A model generated the notes under the pieces. It worked only from the letters and a program-made list of their open reading frames with translations, was not told where the DNA came from and did no database searches. Shown here in pieces: positions 27,665-34,197 of a DNA stretch of 64,000 nucleotides (position 1 is the stretch's first letter; the number at the start of each line of letters is the position of its first letter). A program made the translations under genes and the position numbers. This DNA is from Duganella sp. Its GTDB lineage: Bacteria; Pseudomonadota; Gammaproteobacteria; Burkholderiales; Burkholderiaceae_D. Where the stretch lies: positions 1 to 64,000 of the forward strand of contig JAMFSU010000078.1 of the NCBI GenBank assembly GCA_026225475.1. Reading direction: 5' to 3'.

Positions 27665-29032
27665 TCAGCGCATCCCGGGCAACATGCCTTTCATGTTACG
27701 CATCATCTTCATCATGCCGCCGCCCTTGAGCTTTTTCATCATCGTTTGCATCTGATCGAATTGCGCCAGCATGCGGTTGACTTCTTGTACCTGAACACCG
27801 GCACCGGTAGCAATGCGGCGCTTGCGCGAGGCCTTGATCAGTTCCGGTTTGGCGCGTTCCTGGGCAGTCATGGAATTGATGATGCCTTCCATACGGCGCG
27901 TCTGTTTTTCTGCCTGGCCCATGTTGGCATTGCTGGCGGCCTGCTGCATTTGCGCCGGCAGTTTGTCGAGCAGGCCAGACAGGCCGCCCATTTTTTTCAT
28001 CTGGCTCAACTGCGCCTTGAAGTCATTGAGGTCGAACTTGCCGCCACTCTTGATCTTTTGCGCCAGGTCCTGTGCTGCGGCGACGTCGACGCCTTTGCGC
28101 GCCTCTTCGACCAGCGCCAGGATGTCGCCCATGCCGAGGATACGGTTGGCCATGCGGCTTGGATCGAATGCTTCCAGACCATCGAGTTTTTCGGAGACGC
28201 CGGCGAACTTGATCGGCTTGCCAGTGATATGGCGCACCGACAGCGCGGCACCACCACGTGAATCACCATCCAGTTTGGTCAGGATAATACCGGTCAGCGG
28301 TAGCGCGTCGCTGAAGGCTTTGGCCGTGTTGATGGCATCCTGGCCGAGCATGGCGTCGACCACGAACAGTGTTTCGATCGGCTTGACGGCGGCGTGTACG
28401 GCGCTGATTTCCTGCATCATGGCTTCGTCGATGCCGAGGCGGCCGGCGGTGTCGATGATCAGGACATCATGGAAATGGCGTTTCGCATAGTCCAGTGCGG
28501 CGCGCGCAATGTCGACTGGCTTGTCGGTTGTCTGTGTGGGGAAGAAGTCGGCGCCGGCCTGGGCGGTGACGGTTTCGAGCTGACCAATAGCGGCCGGACG
28601 GTAGACGTCGGCTGACACGGTCAGAACTTTCTTCTTGGTGTTCTCGCGCAGATACTTGGCCAGCTTGCCGACGGTGGTGGTTTTACCAGCACCCTGCAAG
28701 CCTGCCATCAGGATGATTGCAGGCGGTTGCGTGGCGAAACTGAGCAGCGATGCTTCGGGGCCGAGGTCGGCACCCATCAGGCTGGCCAGTTCGCGTTGGA
28801 CCACGCCGACCAGGGCCTGGCCGGGCGTGAGTGAGCCAATCACTTCTTCACCGAGAGCTTTTTCTTTTACCTTGGCAATGAATTCACGCACAGCAGGCAA
28901 GGCCACGTCGGCTTCGAGCAGCGCCAGACGCACTTCGCGCAGCATTTCAGCGGTATTGGTTTCGGTCAGGCGCGCCTCGCCGCGCATGGTTTTGACGACT
29001 TTGGCAAGGCGTTGGGTCAGATTGTCGAGCAT
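27665..29032 (-). CDS. ffh: Signal recognition particle GTPase Ffh
   Basis: 455 residues from the ATG at 29030-29032 (MLDNLTQRLAKVVK). Binds 4.5S RNA and signal sequences, delivering nascent membrane proteins to FtsY. The N and G domains carry LQGAGKTTTVGKLA, DTAGRLGIDEAMM and TKLDGDSRGGAALS. The methionine-rich M domain ends MMKKLKGGGMMKMMRNMKGM. An in-frame extension upstream has no similarity to the family. Confidence 0.97.
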   Translation of the reverse strand: MLDNLTQRLAKVVKTMRGEARLTETNTAEMLREVRLALLEADVALPAVREFIAKVKEKALGEEVIGSLTPGQALVGVVQRELASLMGADLGPEASLLSFATQPPAIILMAGLQGAGKTTTVGKLAKYLRENTKKKVLTVSADVYRPAAIGQLETVTAQAGADFFPTQTTDKPVDIARAALDYAKRHFHDVLIIDTAGRLGIDEAMMQEISAVHAAVKPIETLFVVDAMLGQDAINTAKAFSDALPLTGIILTKLDGDSRGGAALSVRHITGKPIKFAGVSEKLDGLEAFDPSRMANRILGMGDILALVEEARKGVDVAAAQDLAQKIKSGGKFDLNDFKAQLSQMKKMGGLSGLLDKLPAQMQQAASNANMGQAEKQTRRMEGIINSMTAQERAKPELIKASRKRRIATGAGVQVQEVNRMLAQFDQMQTMMKKLKGGGMMKMMRNMKGMLPGMR

Positions 29033-29184
29033 GATGAACCGTTCAGCAGAAGAAATGAAAGCGCTGGCAGCGCGGGAAGCGCCCGCCACAGGTCGCTGGC
29101 AATCCAGCATTTTACCTGATCGGCGCAGGCTTCTGAAGCTGGCGCCACGGGCGCGCCGGCCGGCTTACGTGAAATGCGCTATTG

Positions 29185-29212
29185 TTGTCGCTCGCGGATT
29201 TGTGTATATAAA
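29185..29212 (+). promoter_or_regulatory. Possible sigma-70 promoter for the SsuA-type ABC operon
   Basis: TTGTCG at 29185-29190 and TATAAA at 29207-29212 with a 16-base spacer, in the 292-base divergent gap between ffh and the binding-protein gene. It would give a leader of about 105 bases that contains the hairpin GCCGCTCC/GGAGCGGC at 29235-29255. Confidence 0.4.
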
Positions 29213-29324
29213 GAGGGCTTGTACCGATTTGACAGCCGCTCCCATGAGGAGCGGCGTACCAATCTGCGGCTGGCGGGGACCAGAACTCCGACAGCAAAAT
29301 ATAAATAACGATTAGGAGAGAGCA

Positions 29325-30278
29325 ATGAGCAAGAAACTGTTTGCGGTGGGATTGCTGGCGGCCTGTACCGCGCTGAGTGCAACGGCACAAGAGGTGGTGC
29401 GGTTGGGTAACCTCAAATTTGCCCACTATGGCGCAGTCTCGTATATCAAAGAGATCGCCCCGAAATGCGGCATCAAGGTGGAAGAACATGTGTTCCCCAA
29501 GGGCCCGGACGTGATGCAGGGCATTCTCGCTGGTGAACTCGATGTTGGCACTACTGCATCGGAAGCCGCAATTTCTGGCCGCGCCAACGGTGCACCGATC
29601 TATGTGGTGGCTGGTTTTGCCAAGGGTGGCGCCCGTCTGGTGGCTGGCAAGGATTCCGGCATCAAATCGGTCAAGGACCTCAAGGGTAAGAAAGTCGGTG
29701 TGACTCGCGGCGGTATCCACGAAGTGCTGCTCGACGCTGAACTGGGCCAGAACGGCCTGTCTTCCAAAGATGTGACCATCGTCTATCTGGCATTCGCCGA
29801 CCTGAACCAGGCGCTGCTGGGCAAGAACATTGATGCGATGATGCAGAGCGAACCACAGTCGTCGCAAGCGATTAACAAGGGCTTCGGCGTGGAGGTGATG
29901 AAACCTTACGACACACCGATCGGCGAACCGGTGCGCACCATGGTGATGACCGAGAAGTTCTACAAGGAAAAACGCCCGTTGGCCGAGAAGTTCATGCGTT
30001 GCTTCCTGGAAGCGACCAAGACCTTCATCGACAATAAGGAAGTCGCCGAAAAATATGTGCGTGAAGTGGTGTTCAAGAACCAGATCACCAAGGAAGATTT
30101 TTACGACGCCATCGGCAATTCGCCTTATTCCTACGACATCACGCCTGAGCATATCCAGATCACCACCGACACCATGGTCAAGTATGGCACCGGCAAGATG
30201 GCCAAGCCACCAGTGGCCAAGGATTGGGTGAAAACCGATTTGCTGGAACAAGCCAAAAAAAGCCTGAACCTCAAGTAA
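29325..30278 (+). CDS. ABC transporter substrate-binding protein, SsuA/NMT1-like
   Basis: 317 residues. N-terminal signal sequence with either signal peptidase I cleavage near SATA-QEV or lipoprotein processing at LAAC (Cys14), since a lipobox-like element is present. The body matches the nitrate/sulfonate/taurine/thiamine-precursor binding group (LDVGTTASEAAISGRANGAP, SVKDLKGKKVGVTRGG). Ligands of this group are small organic or inorganic anions or pyrimidines, and the true one cannot be read from sequence. First gene of a three-gene importer, with ribosome site AGGAGAG upstream. Confidence 0.85.
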   Translation: MSKKLFAVGLLAACTALSATAQEVVRLGNLKFAHYGAVSYIKEIAPKCGIKVEEHVFPKGPDVMQGILAGELDVGTTASEAAISGRANGAPIYVVAGFAKGGARLVAGKDSGIKSVKDLKGKKVGVTRGGIHEVLLDAELGQNGLSSKDVTIVYLAFADLNQALLGKNIDAMMQSEPQSSQAINKGFGVEVMKPYDTPIGEPVRTMVMTEKFYKEKRPLAEKFMRCFLEATKTFIDNKEVAEKYVREVVFKNQITKEDFYDAIGNSPYSYDITPEHIQITTDTMVKYGTGKMAKPPVAKDWVKTDLLEQAKKSLNLK

Positions 30279-30293
30279 GGCAGGACTCCAATT

Positions 30294-31115
30294 ATGGCAA
30301 AGCAAAATAACGGCGGCGTCCTGCAGGGATTGCTGGTGCCGGTGTCGGTGATCGCCATCTGGCAATTGGCGTCTTCCATGGGGTGGGTCAATCCGCTGGT
30401 GTTGCCATCGCCCTGGGCGGTGGTGCACAAGTGGTTCGAGTATCTGTCGCCGACCAAGGCGTATGACCCGGTCGACGGCAGTTGGCTGGCATGGCTGTTT
30501 TCCGGCGAACTGATCATTGATGCCATCGGCAGTCTGTATCGCGTGGTGGTCGGTTTCCTTATCGGCGCCGGGCTGGCGTTGCCGCTGGGCCTGTTGATGG
30601 GATCGAGCCAGCGCATTTATGGATTGATGAACTTGACGGTGCAAGTGATTCGGCCGATTCCGCCGATTGCCTATATTCCGCTGGCTATCCTCTGGTTCGG
30701 GCTGGGTAATCCGCCAGCCTTGTTCTTGATTTCGCTCGGTGCTTTTTTTCCGGTGTTGATGAATACCATCGCTGGCGTACGTCAGGTCGACAGCATTTAT
30801 CTGCGGGCGGCGCGCAATCTGGGTGCCAACCAGCGCACCATGTTTGTCCGGGTGATGTTGCCGGCTGCGATTCCTTACATTTTGTCGGGGGTGCGCATTG
30901 GTATCGGTACCGCTTTCATTGTCGTGATCGTGGCGGAAATGATTGCGGTCAGTAATGGTCTCGGTTTCCGCATCATGGAGGCGCGTGAGTATTTCTGGTC
31001 TGACAAGATCATCGCCGGCATGATGACCATCGGTTTGCTTGGCCTAGCCATCGACGTCGGCATGAACCGACTGAATAACTACATGCTGCGCTGGCATCGC
31101 GGATTGGAGAATTGA
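30294..31115 (+). CDS. ABC transporter permease, SsuC-like
   Basis: 273 residues, inner membrane. Hydrophobic start (LLVPVSVIAIWQLASSMGW), then VIRPIPPIAYIPLAILWFGLG and the coupling loop AARNLGANQRTMFVRVMLPAA, both characteristic of the SsuC/TauC family. Begins 15 bases after the binding protein and is followed directly by the ATPase gene. Confidence 0.9.
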   Translation: MAKQNNGGVLQGLLVPVSVIAIWQLASSMGWVNPLVLPSPWAVVHKWFEYLSPTKAYDPVDGSWLAWLFSGELIIDAIGSLYRVVVGFLIGAGLALPLGLLMGSSQRIYGLMNLTVQVIRPIPPIAYIPLAILWFGLGNPPALFLISLGAFFPVLMNTIAGVRQVDSIYLRAARNLGANQRTMFVRVMLPAAIPYILSGVRIGIGTAFIVVIVAEMIAVSNGLGFRIMEAREYFWSDKIIAGMMTIGLLGLAIDVGMNRLNNYMLRWHRGLEN

Positions 31116-31117
31116 GC

Positions 31118-31915
31118 ATGACTGCATCGCATATTGTCATTTCCGGCGTCAATAAGGTCTTCAAGAGTAGCGATCGCGAAGTGGTGGCGCTCAAGGATAT
31201 CAATCTGGATATTCCCGATGGTCAGTTTGTCTGTCTGTTGGGGCCATCCGGCTGCGGCAAGTCGACCCTGCTCAATGCGATTGCCGGGTTCGCCCTGCCT
31301 AGCAGTGGCAGCATTAGCACGGCAGGCGTGCCGGTCACCGAACCGGGGCCGGATCGCGGCATGGTGTTTCAGGAATACGCGCTGTTTCCCTGGATGACGG
31401 TGGAGCAGAACGTCGCTTTCGGCCTGGAAATCAAGGGTGTCGGTAAGGTGGAAATCCAGAGCCGGGTCACGCAATTGCTCGACAAACTCGGGCTGATCGA
31501 TTTCCGTAGTCGTTTCCCCAAAGATTTGTCGGGTGGTATGCGGCAGCGCGTGGCGATTGCACGGGTACTGGCACTGGACTCGCCGATCATGCTCATGGAC
31601 GAACCGTTCGGCGCACTCGATGCGCTGACGCGCCGCAATCTGCAGGATGAGTTGCTGCGTATCTGGGAAGAGTTCAAGAAGACCATCGTGTTCGTTACCC
31701 ACAGCATCGAAGAGGCGATTTATCTGGCTGACCGGATTGTCGTGATGACCTATCGTCCCGGTACCATCAAGCGCGACATCACGGTCACACTGCCGCGTCT
31801 GCGCGATCCGGCTGCGCCCGAATTCAATGCGCTCAAGCGGGAATTGGGGCAGTTGGTGATGGAAGAACAGCAACGCCATCATCATGACGAGATGCGAGCG
31901 GCCGCAGTGGATTAG
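31118..31915 (+). CDS. ABC transporter ATPase, SsuB-like
   Basis: 265 residues from the ATG at 31118-31120 with GGAG eight bases upstream; a TTG two codons earlier is less likely. Walker A GPSGCGKST, Q-loop VFQEYALFPWM, signature LSGGMRQRVAIAR, Walker B LMDEPFGALD, and the switch His in VTHSIEEAIYLADR. Completes the SsuA/C/B-type importer. A strong terminator follows 58 bases after its stop. Confidence 0.92.
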   Translation: MTASHIVISGVNKVFKSSDREVVALKDINLDIPDGQFVCLLGPSGCGKSTLLNAIAGFALPSSGSISTAGVPVTEPGPDRGMVFQEYALFPWMTVEQNVAFGLEIKGVGKVEIQSRVTQLLDKLGLIDFRSRFPKDLSGGMRQRVAIARVLALDSPIMLMDEPFGALDALTRRNLQDELLRIWEEFKKTIVFVTHSIEEAIYLADRIVVMTYRPGTIKRDITVTLPRLRDPAAPEFNALKRELGQLVMEEQQRHHHDEMRAAAVD

Positions 31916-31973
31916 CCGCTGGTTTGATGCCGGTAGCTTTGCCTCTCTATATATAGGGGTATTTTTGATAGGG

Positions 31974-32006
31974 AAAAGGATGGCGCGCTAATGCAGCCAT
32001 CCTTTT
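31974..32006 (+). terminator. Intrinsic terminator after the SsuACB-type operon
   Basis: AAAAGGATGGC (31974-31984) and GCCATCCTTTT (31996-32006) are perfect 11-base arms with an 11-base loop. The right arm ends in T4 followed by CTT. It separates the transporter from the cytochrome assembly gene. Confidence 0.8.
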
Positions 32007-32075
32007 CTTGTTTCGGAGCGATGCAAAGCACATGGCGGTGGTCAGTGCATTAACGACATGGTGTAAACTTAGCTG

Positions 32076-32885
32076 ATGCAAACCTACTTTTTCATTTTGG
32101 CCGCGCTGCTCTATCTAGGCTGCGCCATCCTGCCTTCCGAGCGGCGCATGCCGATTTCGCTCGGCACGGTGATCGGCTGGCTGTTGCACGGCGGTGCGCT
32201 GATGGCCGACATGTTTGCCGGCGATGCGGTCAGAGTCGGGTTCGCGATCATGTTGTCGGCCACTATGTGGGTGTCGGTGGCAGCTTACTGGCTGGAAAAT
32301 CGCAACTTCGCACTCGACAGCCTGCGTGTGCTGGTGCTGCCGGTGGCAGCGGTGGCGGTGATCCTGCCGAGCGTGTTTCCCGGCAATATGGTGGTCCTGG
32401 CCGGCAAGTCAGACTGGTTTCTGTGGCATATCGCCATTTCCATTCTGGCTTACAGTACCCTGACCATTGCCGCCTTTCACGCCGTCTTGATGGTATTGCA
32501 GGAGTCGCGCCTGCATACCCGGCCGGGCCCCAAACAAAGTGGCTGGTTTTCGCTGGCGCTGGATCGTTTGCCGGCACTGTTGACGATGGAAAAGATTTTG
32601 TTCCGTCTGATCGGCTTCGGTTTCATCTTGTTGACGCTGACCGTCGTGTCGGGCGTCTTTTTTTCTGAGCAATTGTTCAAGCAGGCGTTCCGCTGGGATC
32701 ACAAGACCATTTTCACCTTGTTGTCCTGGGGATTGTTCGGTCTGTTATTGGCGGGCCGCCGTTGGCAGGGCTGGCGTGGCCGCACGGCACTCAGTTTTAC
32801 CCTGACCGGATTTGCCATTCTCTTGCTCGCTTATGTTGGCAGCCGCTTCGTGCTGGAAGTCGTGCTGCATCGGATACTGGTATGA
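32076..32885 (+). CDS. Cytochrome c assembly (CcsA/HemX-like, YpjD) inner membrane protein
   Basis: 269 residues with about eight predicted membrane segments. The CcsA-like core has a conserved His-containing stretch, DWFLWHIAISILAYSTLTIA, and FRWDHKTIFTLLSWGLFGLL near the C-terminus. Related proteins handle haem for cytochrome c biogenesis, but the YpjD subgroup has no proven role. It usually neighbours ffh in Burkholderiales; here the SsuACB importer intervenes. Overlaps the next gene by four bases (ATGA). Confidence 0.85.
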   Translation: MQTYFFILAALLYLGCAILPSERRMPISLGTVIGWLLHGGALMADMFAGDAVRVGFAIMLSATMWVSVAAYWLENRNFALDSLRVLVLPVAAVAVILPSVFPGNMVVLAGKSDWFLWHIAISILAYSTLTIAAFHAVLMVLQESRLHTRPGPKQSGWFSLALDRLPALLTMEKILFRLIGFGFILLTLTVVSGVFFSEQLFKQAFRWDHKTIFTLLSWGLFGLLLAGRRWQGWRGRTALSFTLTGFAILLLAYVGSRFVLEVVLHRILV

Positions 32886-33145
32886 AATATCTCATTTGGC
32901 TGGTGATCGCACTGGCAGTTATCGTTTGGATCCAACGCGCTAAAAAATCCTTGACCGGCGGCGCTAGCCCTGCTCCTGGCGGGCGCAAGCCTGGTGCCGG
33001 TTTTCGCCGACAGCGCAAGGAGCCGCCGGAAGCCATCGTGCAATGCGCCCATTGCGGCATCCATTTTCCGGTTTCGGAAGCGGTCACCAATACGGCTGGC
33101 CTGGTGTTCTGCAGCGACGAGCATCTGCGTCTGGCGTCGGCCTGA
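32882..33145 (+). CDS. PP0621 family small membrane-anchored protein with Cys motif
   Basis: 87 residues from the ATG at 32882-32884. One N-terminal membrane segment (LIWLVIALAVIVWI), a basic linker (KPGAGFRRQRKEPP), then CAHCGIHFPVSEAV and VFCSDEHLRLA, a treble-clef-like metal site with three Cys and a His. The family is uncharacterised and typically sits between the cytochrome assembly gene and ampD, as here. Coupled to the upstream gene by overlap. Confidence 0.8.
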   Translation: MKYLIWLVIALAVIVWIQRAKKSLTGGASPAPGGRKPGAGFRRQRKEPPEAIVQCAHCGIHFPVSEAVTNTAGLVFCSDEHLRLASA

Positions 33146-33146
33146 G

Positions 33147-33764
33147 ATGAGCGGGTCGCTGGCGCGTTTGCAGGTGGACGGCGATGGCTGGTGCCGCCAG
33201 GCGCGGCAATTACGCTCGCCCAATTGCGATGCGCGTGCCCCCGATAGCCCAGCCGAACTGCTGGTTATTCATAACATCAGCTTGCCGCCGAGCCAGTTTG
33301 GCGGGCCTTATATTGCCGACTTGTTTTGCAATGCGCTCGATTGTGATGCCCATCCTTATTTCGATCAGTTGCGCTCGCTGCGGGTCTCGGCGCATTTCGT
33401 GATCCAGCGCGATGGTGCGCTGCTGCAATTCGTGTCGGCCAATGATCGCGCCTGGCATGCTGGCGCCTCATCCTTCCATGGCCGCGAGCGCTGTAATGAC
33501 TTTTCGATCGGCATCGAACTCGAAGGCAGCGACTTCGAAGCGTTCACGGCGGTGCAATATGTGGTGCTGGCAGAACTGACGGCGGCCTTGCTGCAGCGCT
33601 ATCGGCTGACCGATGTTGCAGGACACGAGCACATTGCGCCAGGACGCAAGACCGATCCCGGTCCGTTTTTCCAATGGTCGCGCTATCAACGCAATTTGGC
33701 CGAGCATGTTGATCCGGCGCAACTGCGCTTCCCTTCTGGGCTTGATGCTTGTCAAGCGCCCTGA
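33147..33764 (+). CDS. ampD: 1,6-anhydro-N-acetylmuramyl-L-alanine amidase AmpD
   Basis: 205 residues, starting at the ATG one base after the preceding stop. Cytoplasmic zinc amidase that cuts the stem peptide from anhydro-muropeptides in cell wall recycling. The three zinc ligands are His42 (VIHNISLPP), His160 (GHEHIAPGRKTD) and Asp170 (TDPGP). AHFVIQRDG and RAWHAGAS are also conserved. Works in the same pathway as Mpl and AnmK, whose genes are also in this window. Confidence 0.95.
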   Translation: MSGSLARLQVDGDGWCRQARQLRSPNCDARAPDSPAELLVIHNISLPPSQFGGPYIADLFCNALDCDAHPYFDQLRSLRVSAHFVIQRDGALLQFVSANDRAWHAGASSFHGRERCNDFSIGIELEGSDFEAFTAVQYVVLAELTAALLQRYRLTDVAGHEHIAPGRKTDPGPFFQWSRYQRNLAEHVDPAQLRFPSGLDACQAP

Positions 33765-34197
33765 ATAGAAAAATAAGCAGAAATAGCGGTTGCGTCGATG
33801 GATTTCAGACACTAGAATTAGTCTCAATTATTCATTTGGAACTAGATGTAGTGCTTTTGGTAAGTAATTCCTTGGTCGTTTTTGGGTTGGGAAAAGTGCC
33901 TTTTTGGTGCGCCGCGTAACGCCGCACCAAGCTTGTAATCAGAGCCGGCGCGGATTCCATGCAGTTGGACTGCAGCGATGGTGCTGGTGAGGCAAGCAAC
34001 AATTCAAACGATGTCTCAGTAATTCTCTATTTCATTTAATTGGTTCGGAACTAGTGGTGCTCTAACCGTAGTGCTTTGGCGGCGGTGTTTGGCATTGTCT
34101 GGTTCCTGGTTTTTTCGTGAACGCCTGGTTGATCCGGGGTTCTAATCGCAACGCGGACAGTTTTGCTGTCCGTCAATCTCAGTTTTTAGGAGGCTCA
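33765..34197. other. 433-base nrdA leader region
   Basis: No gene recognised. From 5' to 3' it holds the paired NrdR-like boxes at 33809-33854, an eight-base hairpin (33904-33911 with 33923-33930), the small palindrome TGCAGT-TGG-ACTGCA at 33960-33974, an imperfect echo of the second NrdR-like box near 34047, and the hairpin CGGACAG/CTGTCCG at 34154-34172. AGGAGG sits at 34188-34193. No cobalamin riboswitch box was seen. Confidence 0.6.
33809..33854 (+). promoter_or_regulatory. Tandem NrdR-like boxes upstream of nrdAB
   Basis: ACACTAGAATTAGTCT (33809-33824) and GAACTAGATGTAGTGC (33839-33854) match 12 and 11 of 16 positions of the palindromic NrdR box ACACTATATATAGTGT. Their starts are 30 bases apart, about three helical turns, the usual pair spacing for NrdR. 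NrdR represses ribonucleotide reductase genes when dATP is abundant. The boxes are about 350 bases before the nrdA start, which implies a long leader or a second promoter. Confidence 0.6.

Noticed and set aside
29235..29255. Hairpin in the leader of the SsuA-type operon as a riboswitch or attenuator
   Set aside because: A single eight-base stem without a T-run or recognised aptamer core, and no TPP-type motif, is not enough.
33960..34020. Possible cobalamin riboswitch in the nrdA leader
   Set aside because: No B12-box or the conserved GCCACTG-type core could be found.
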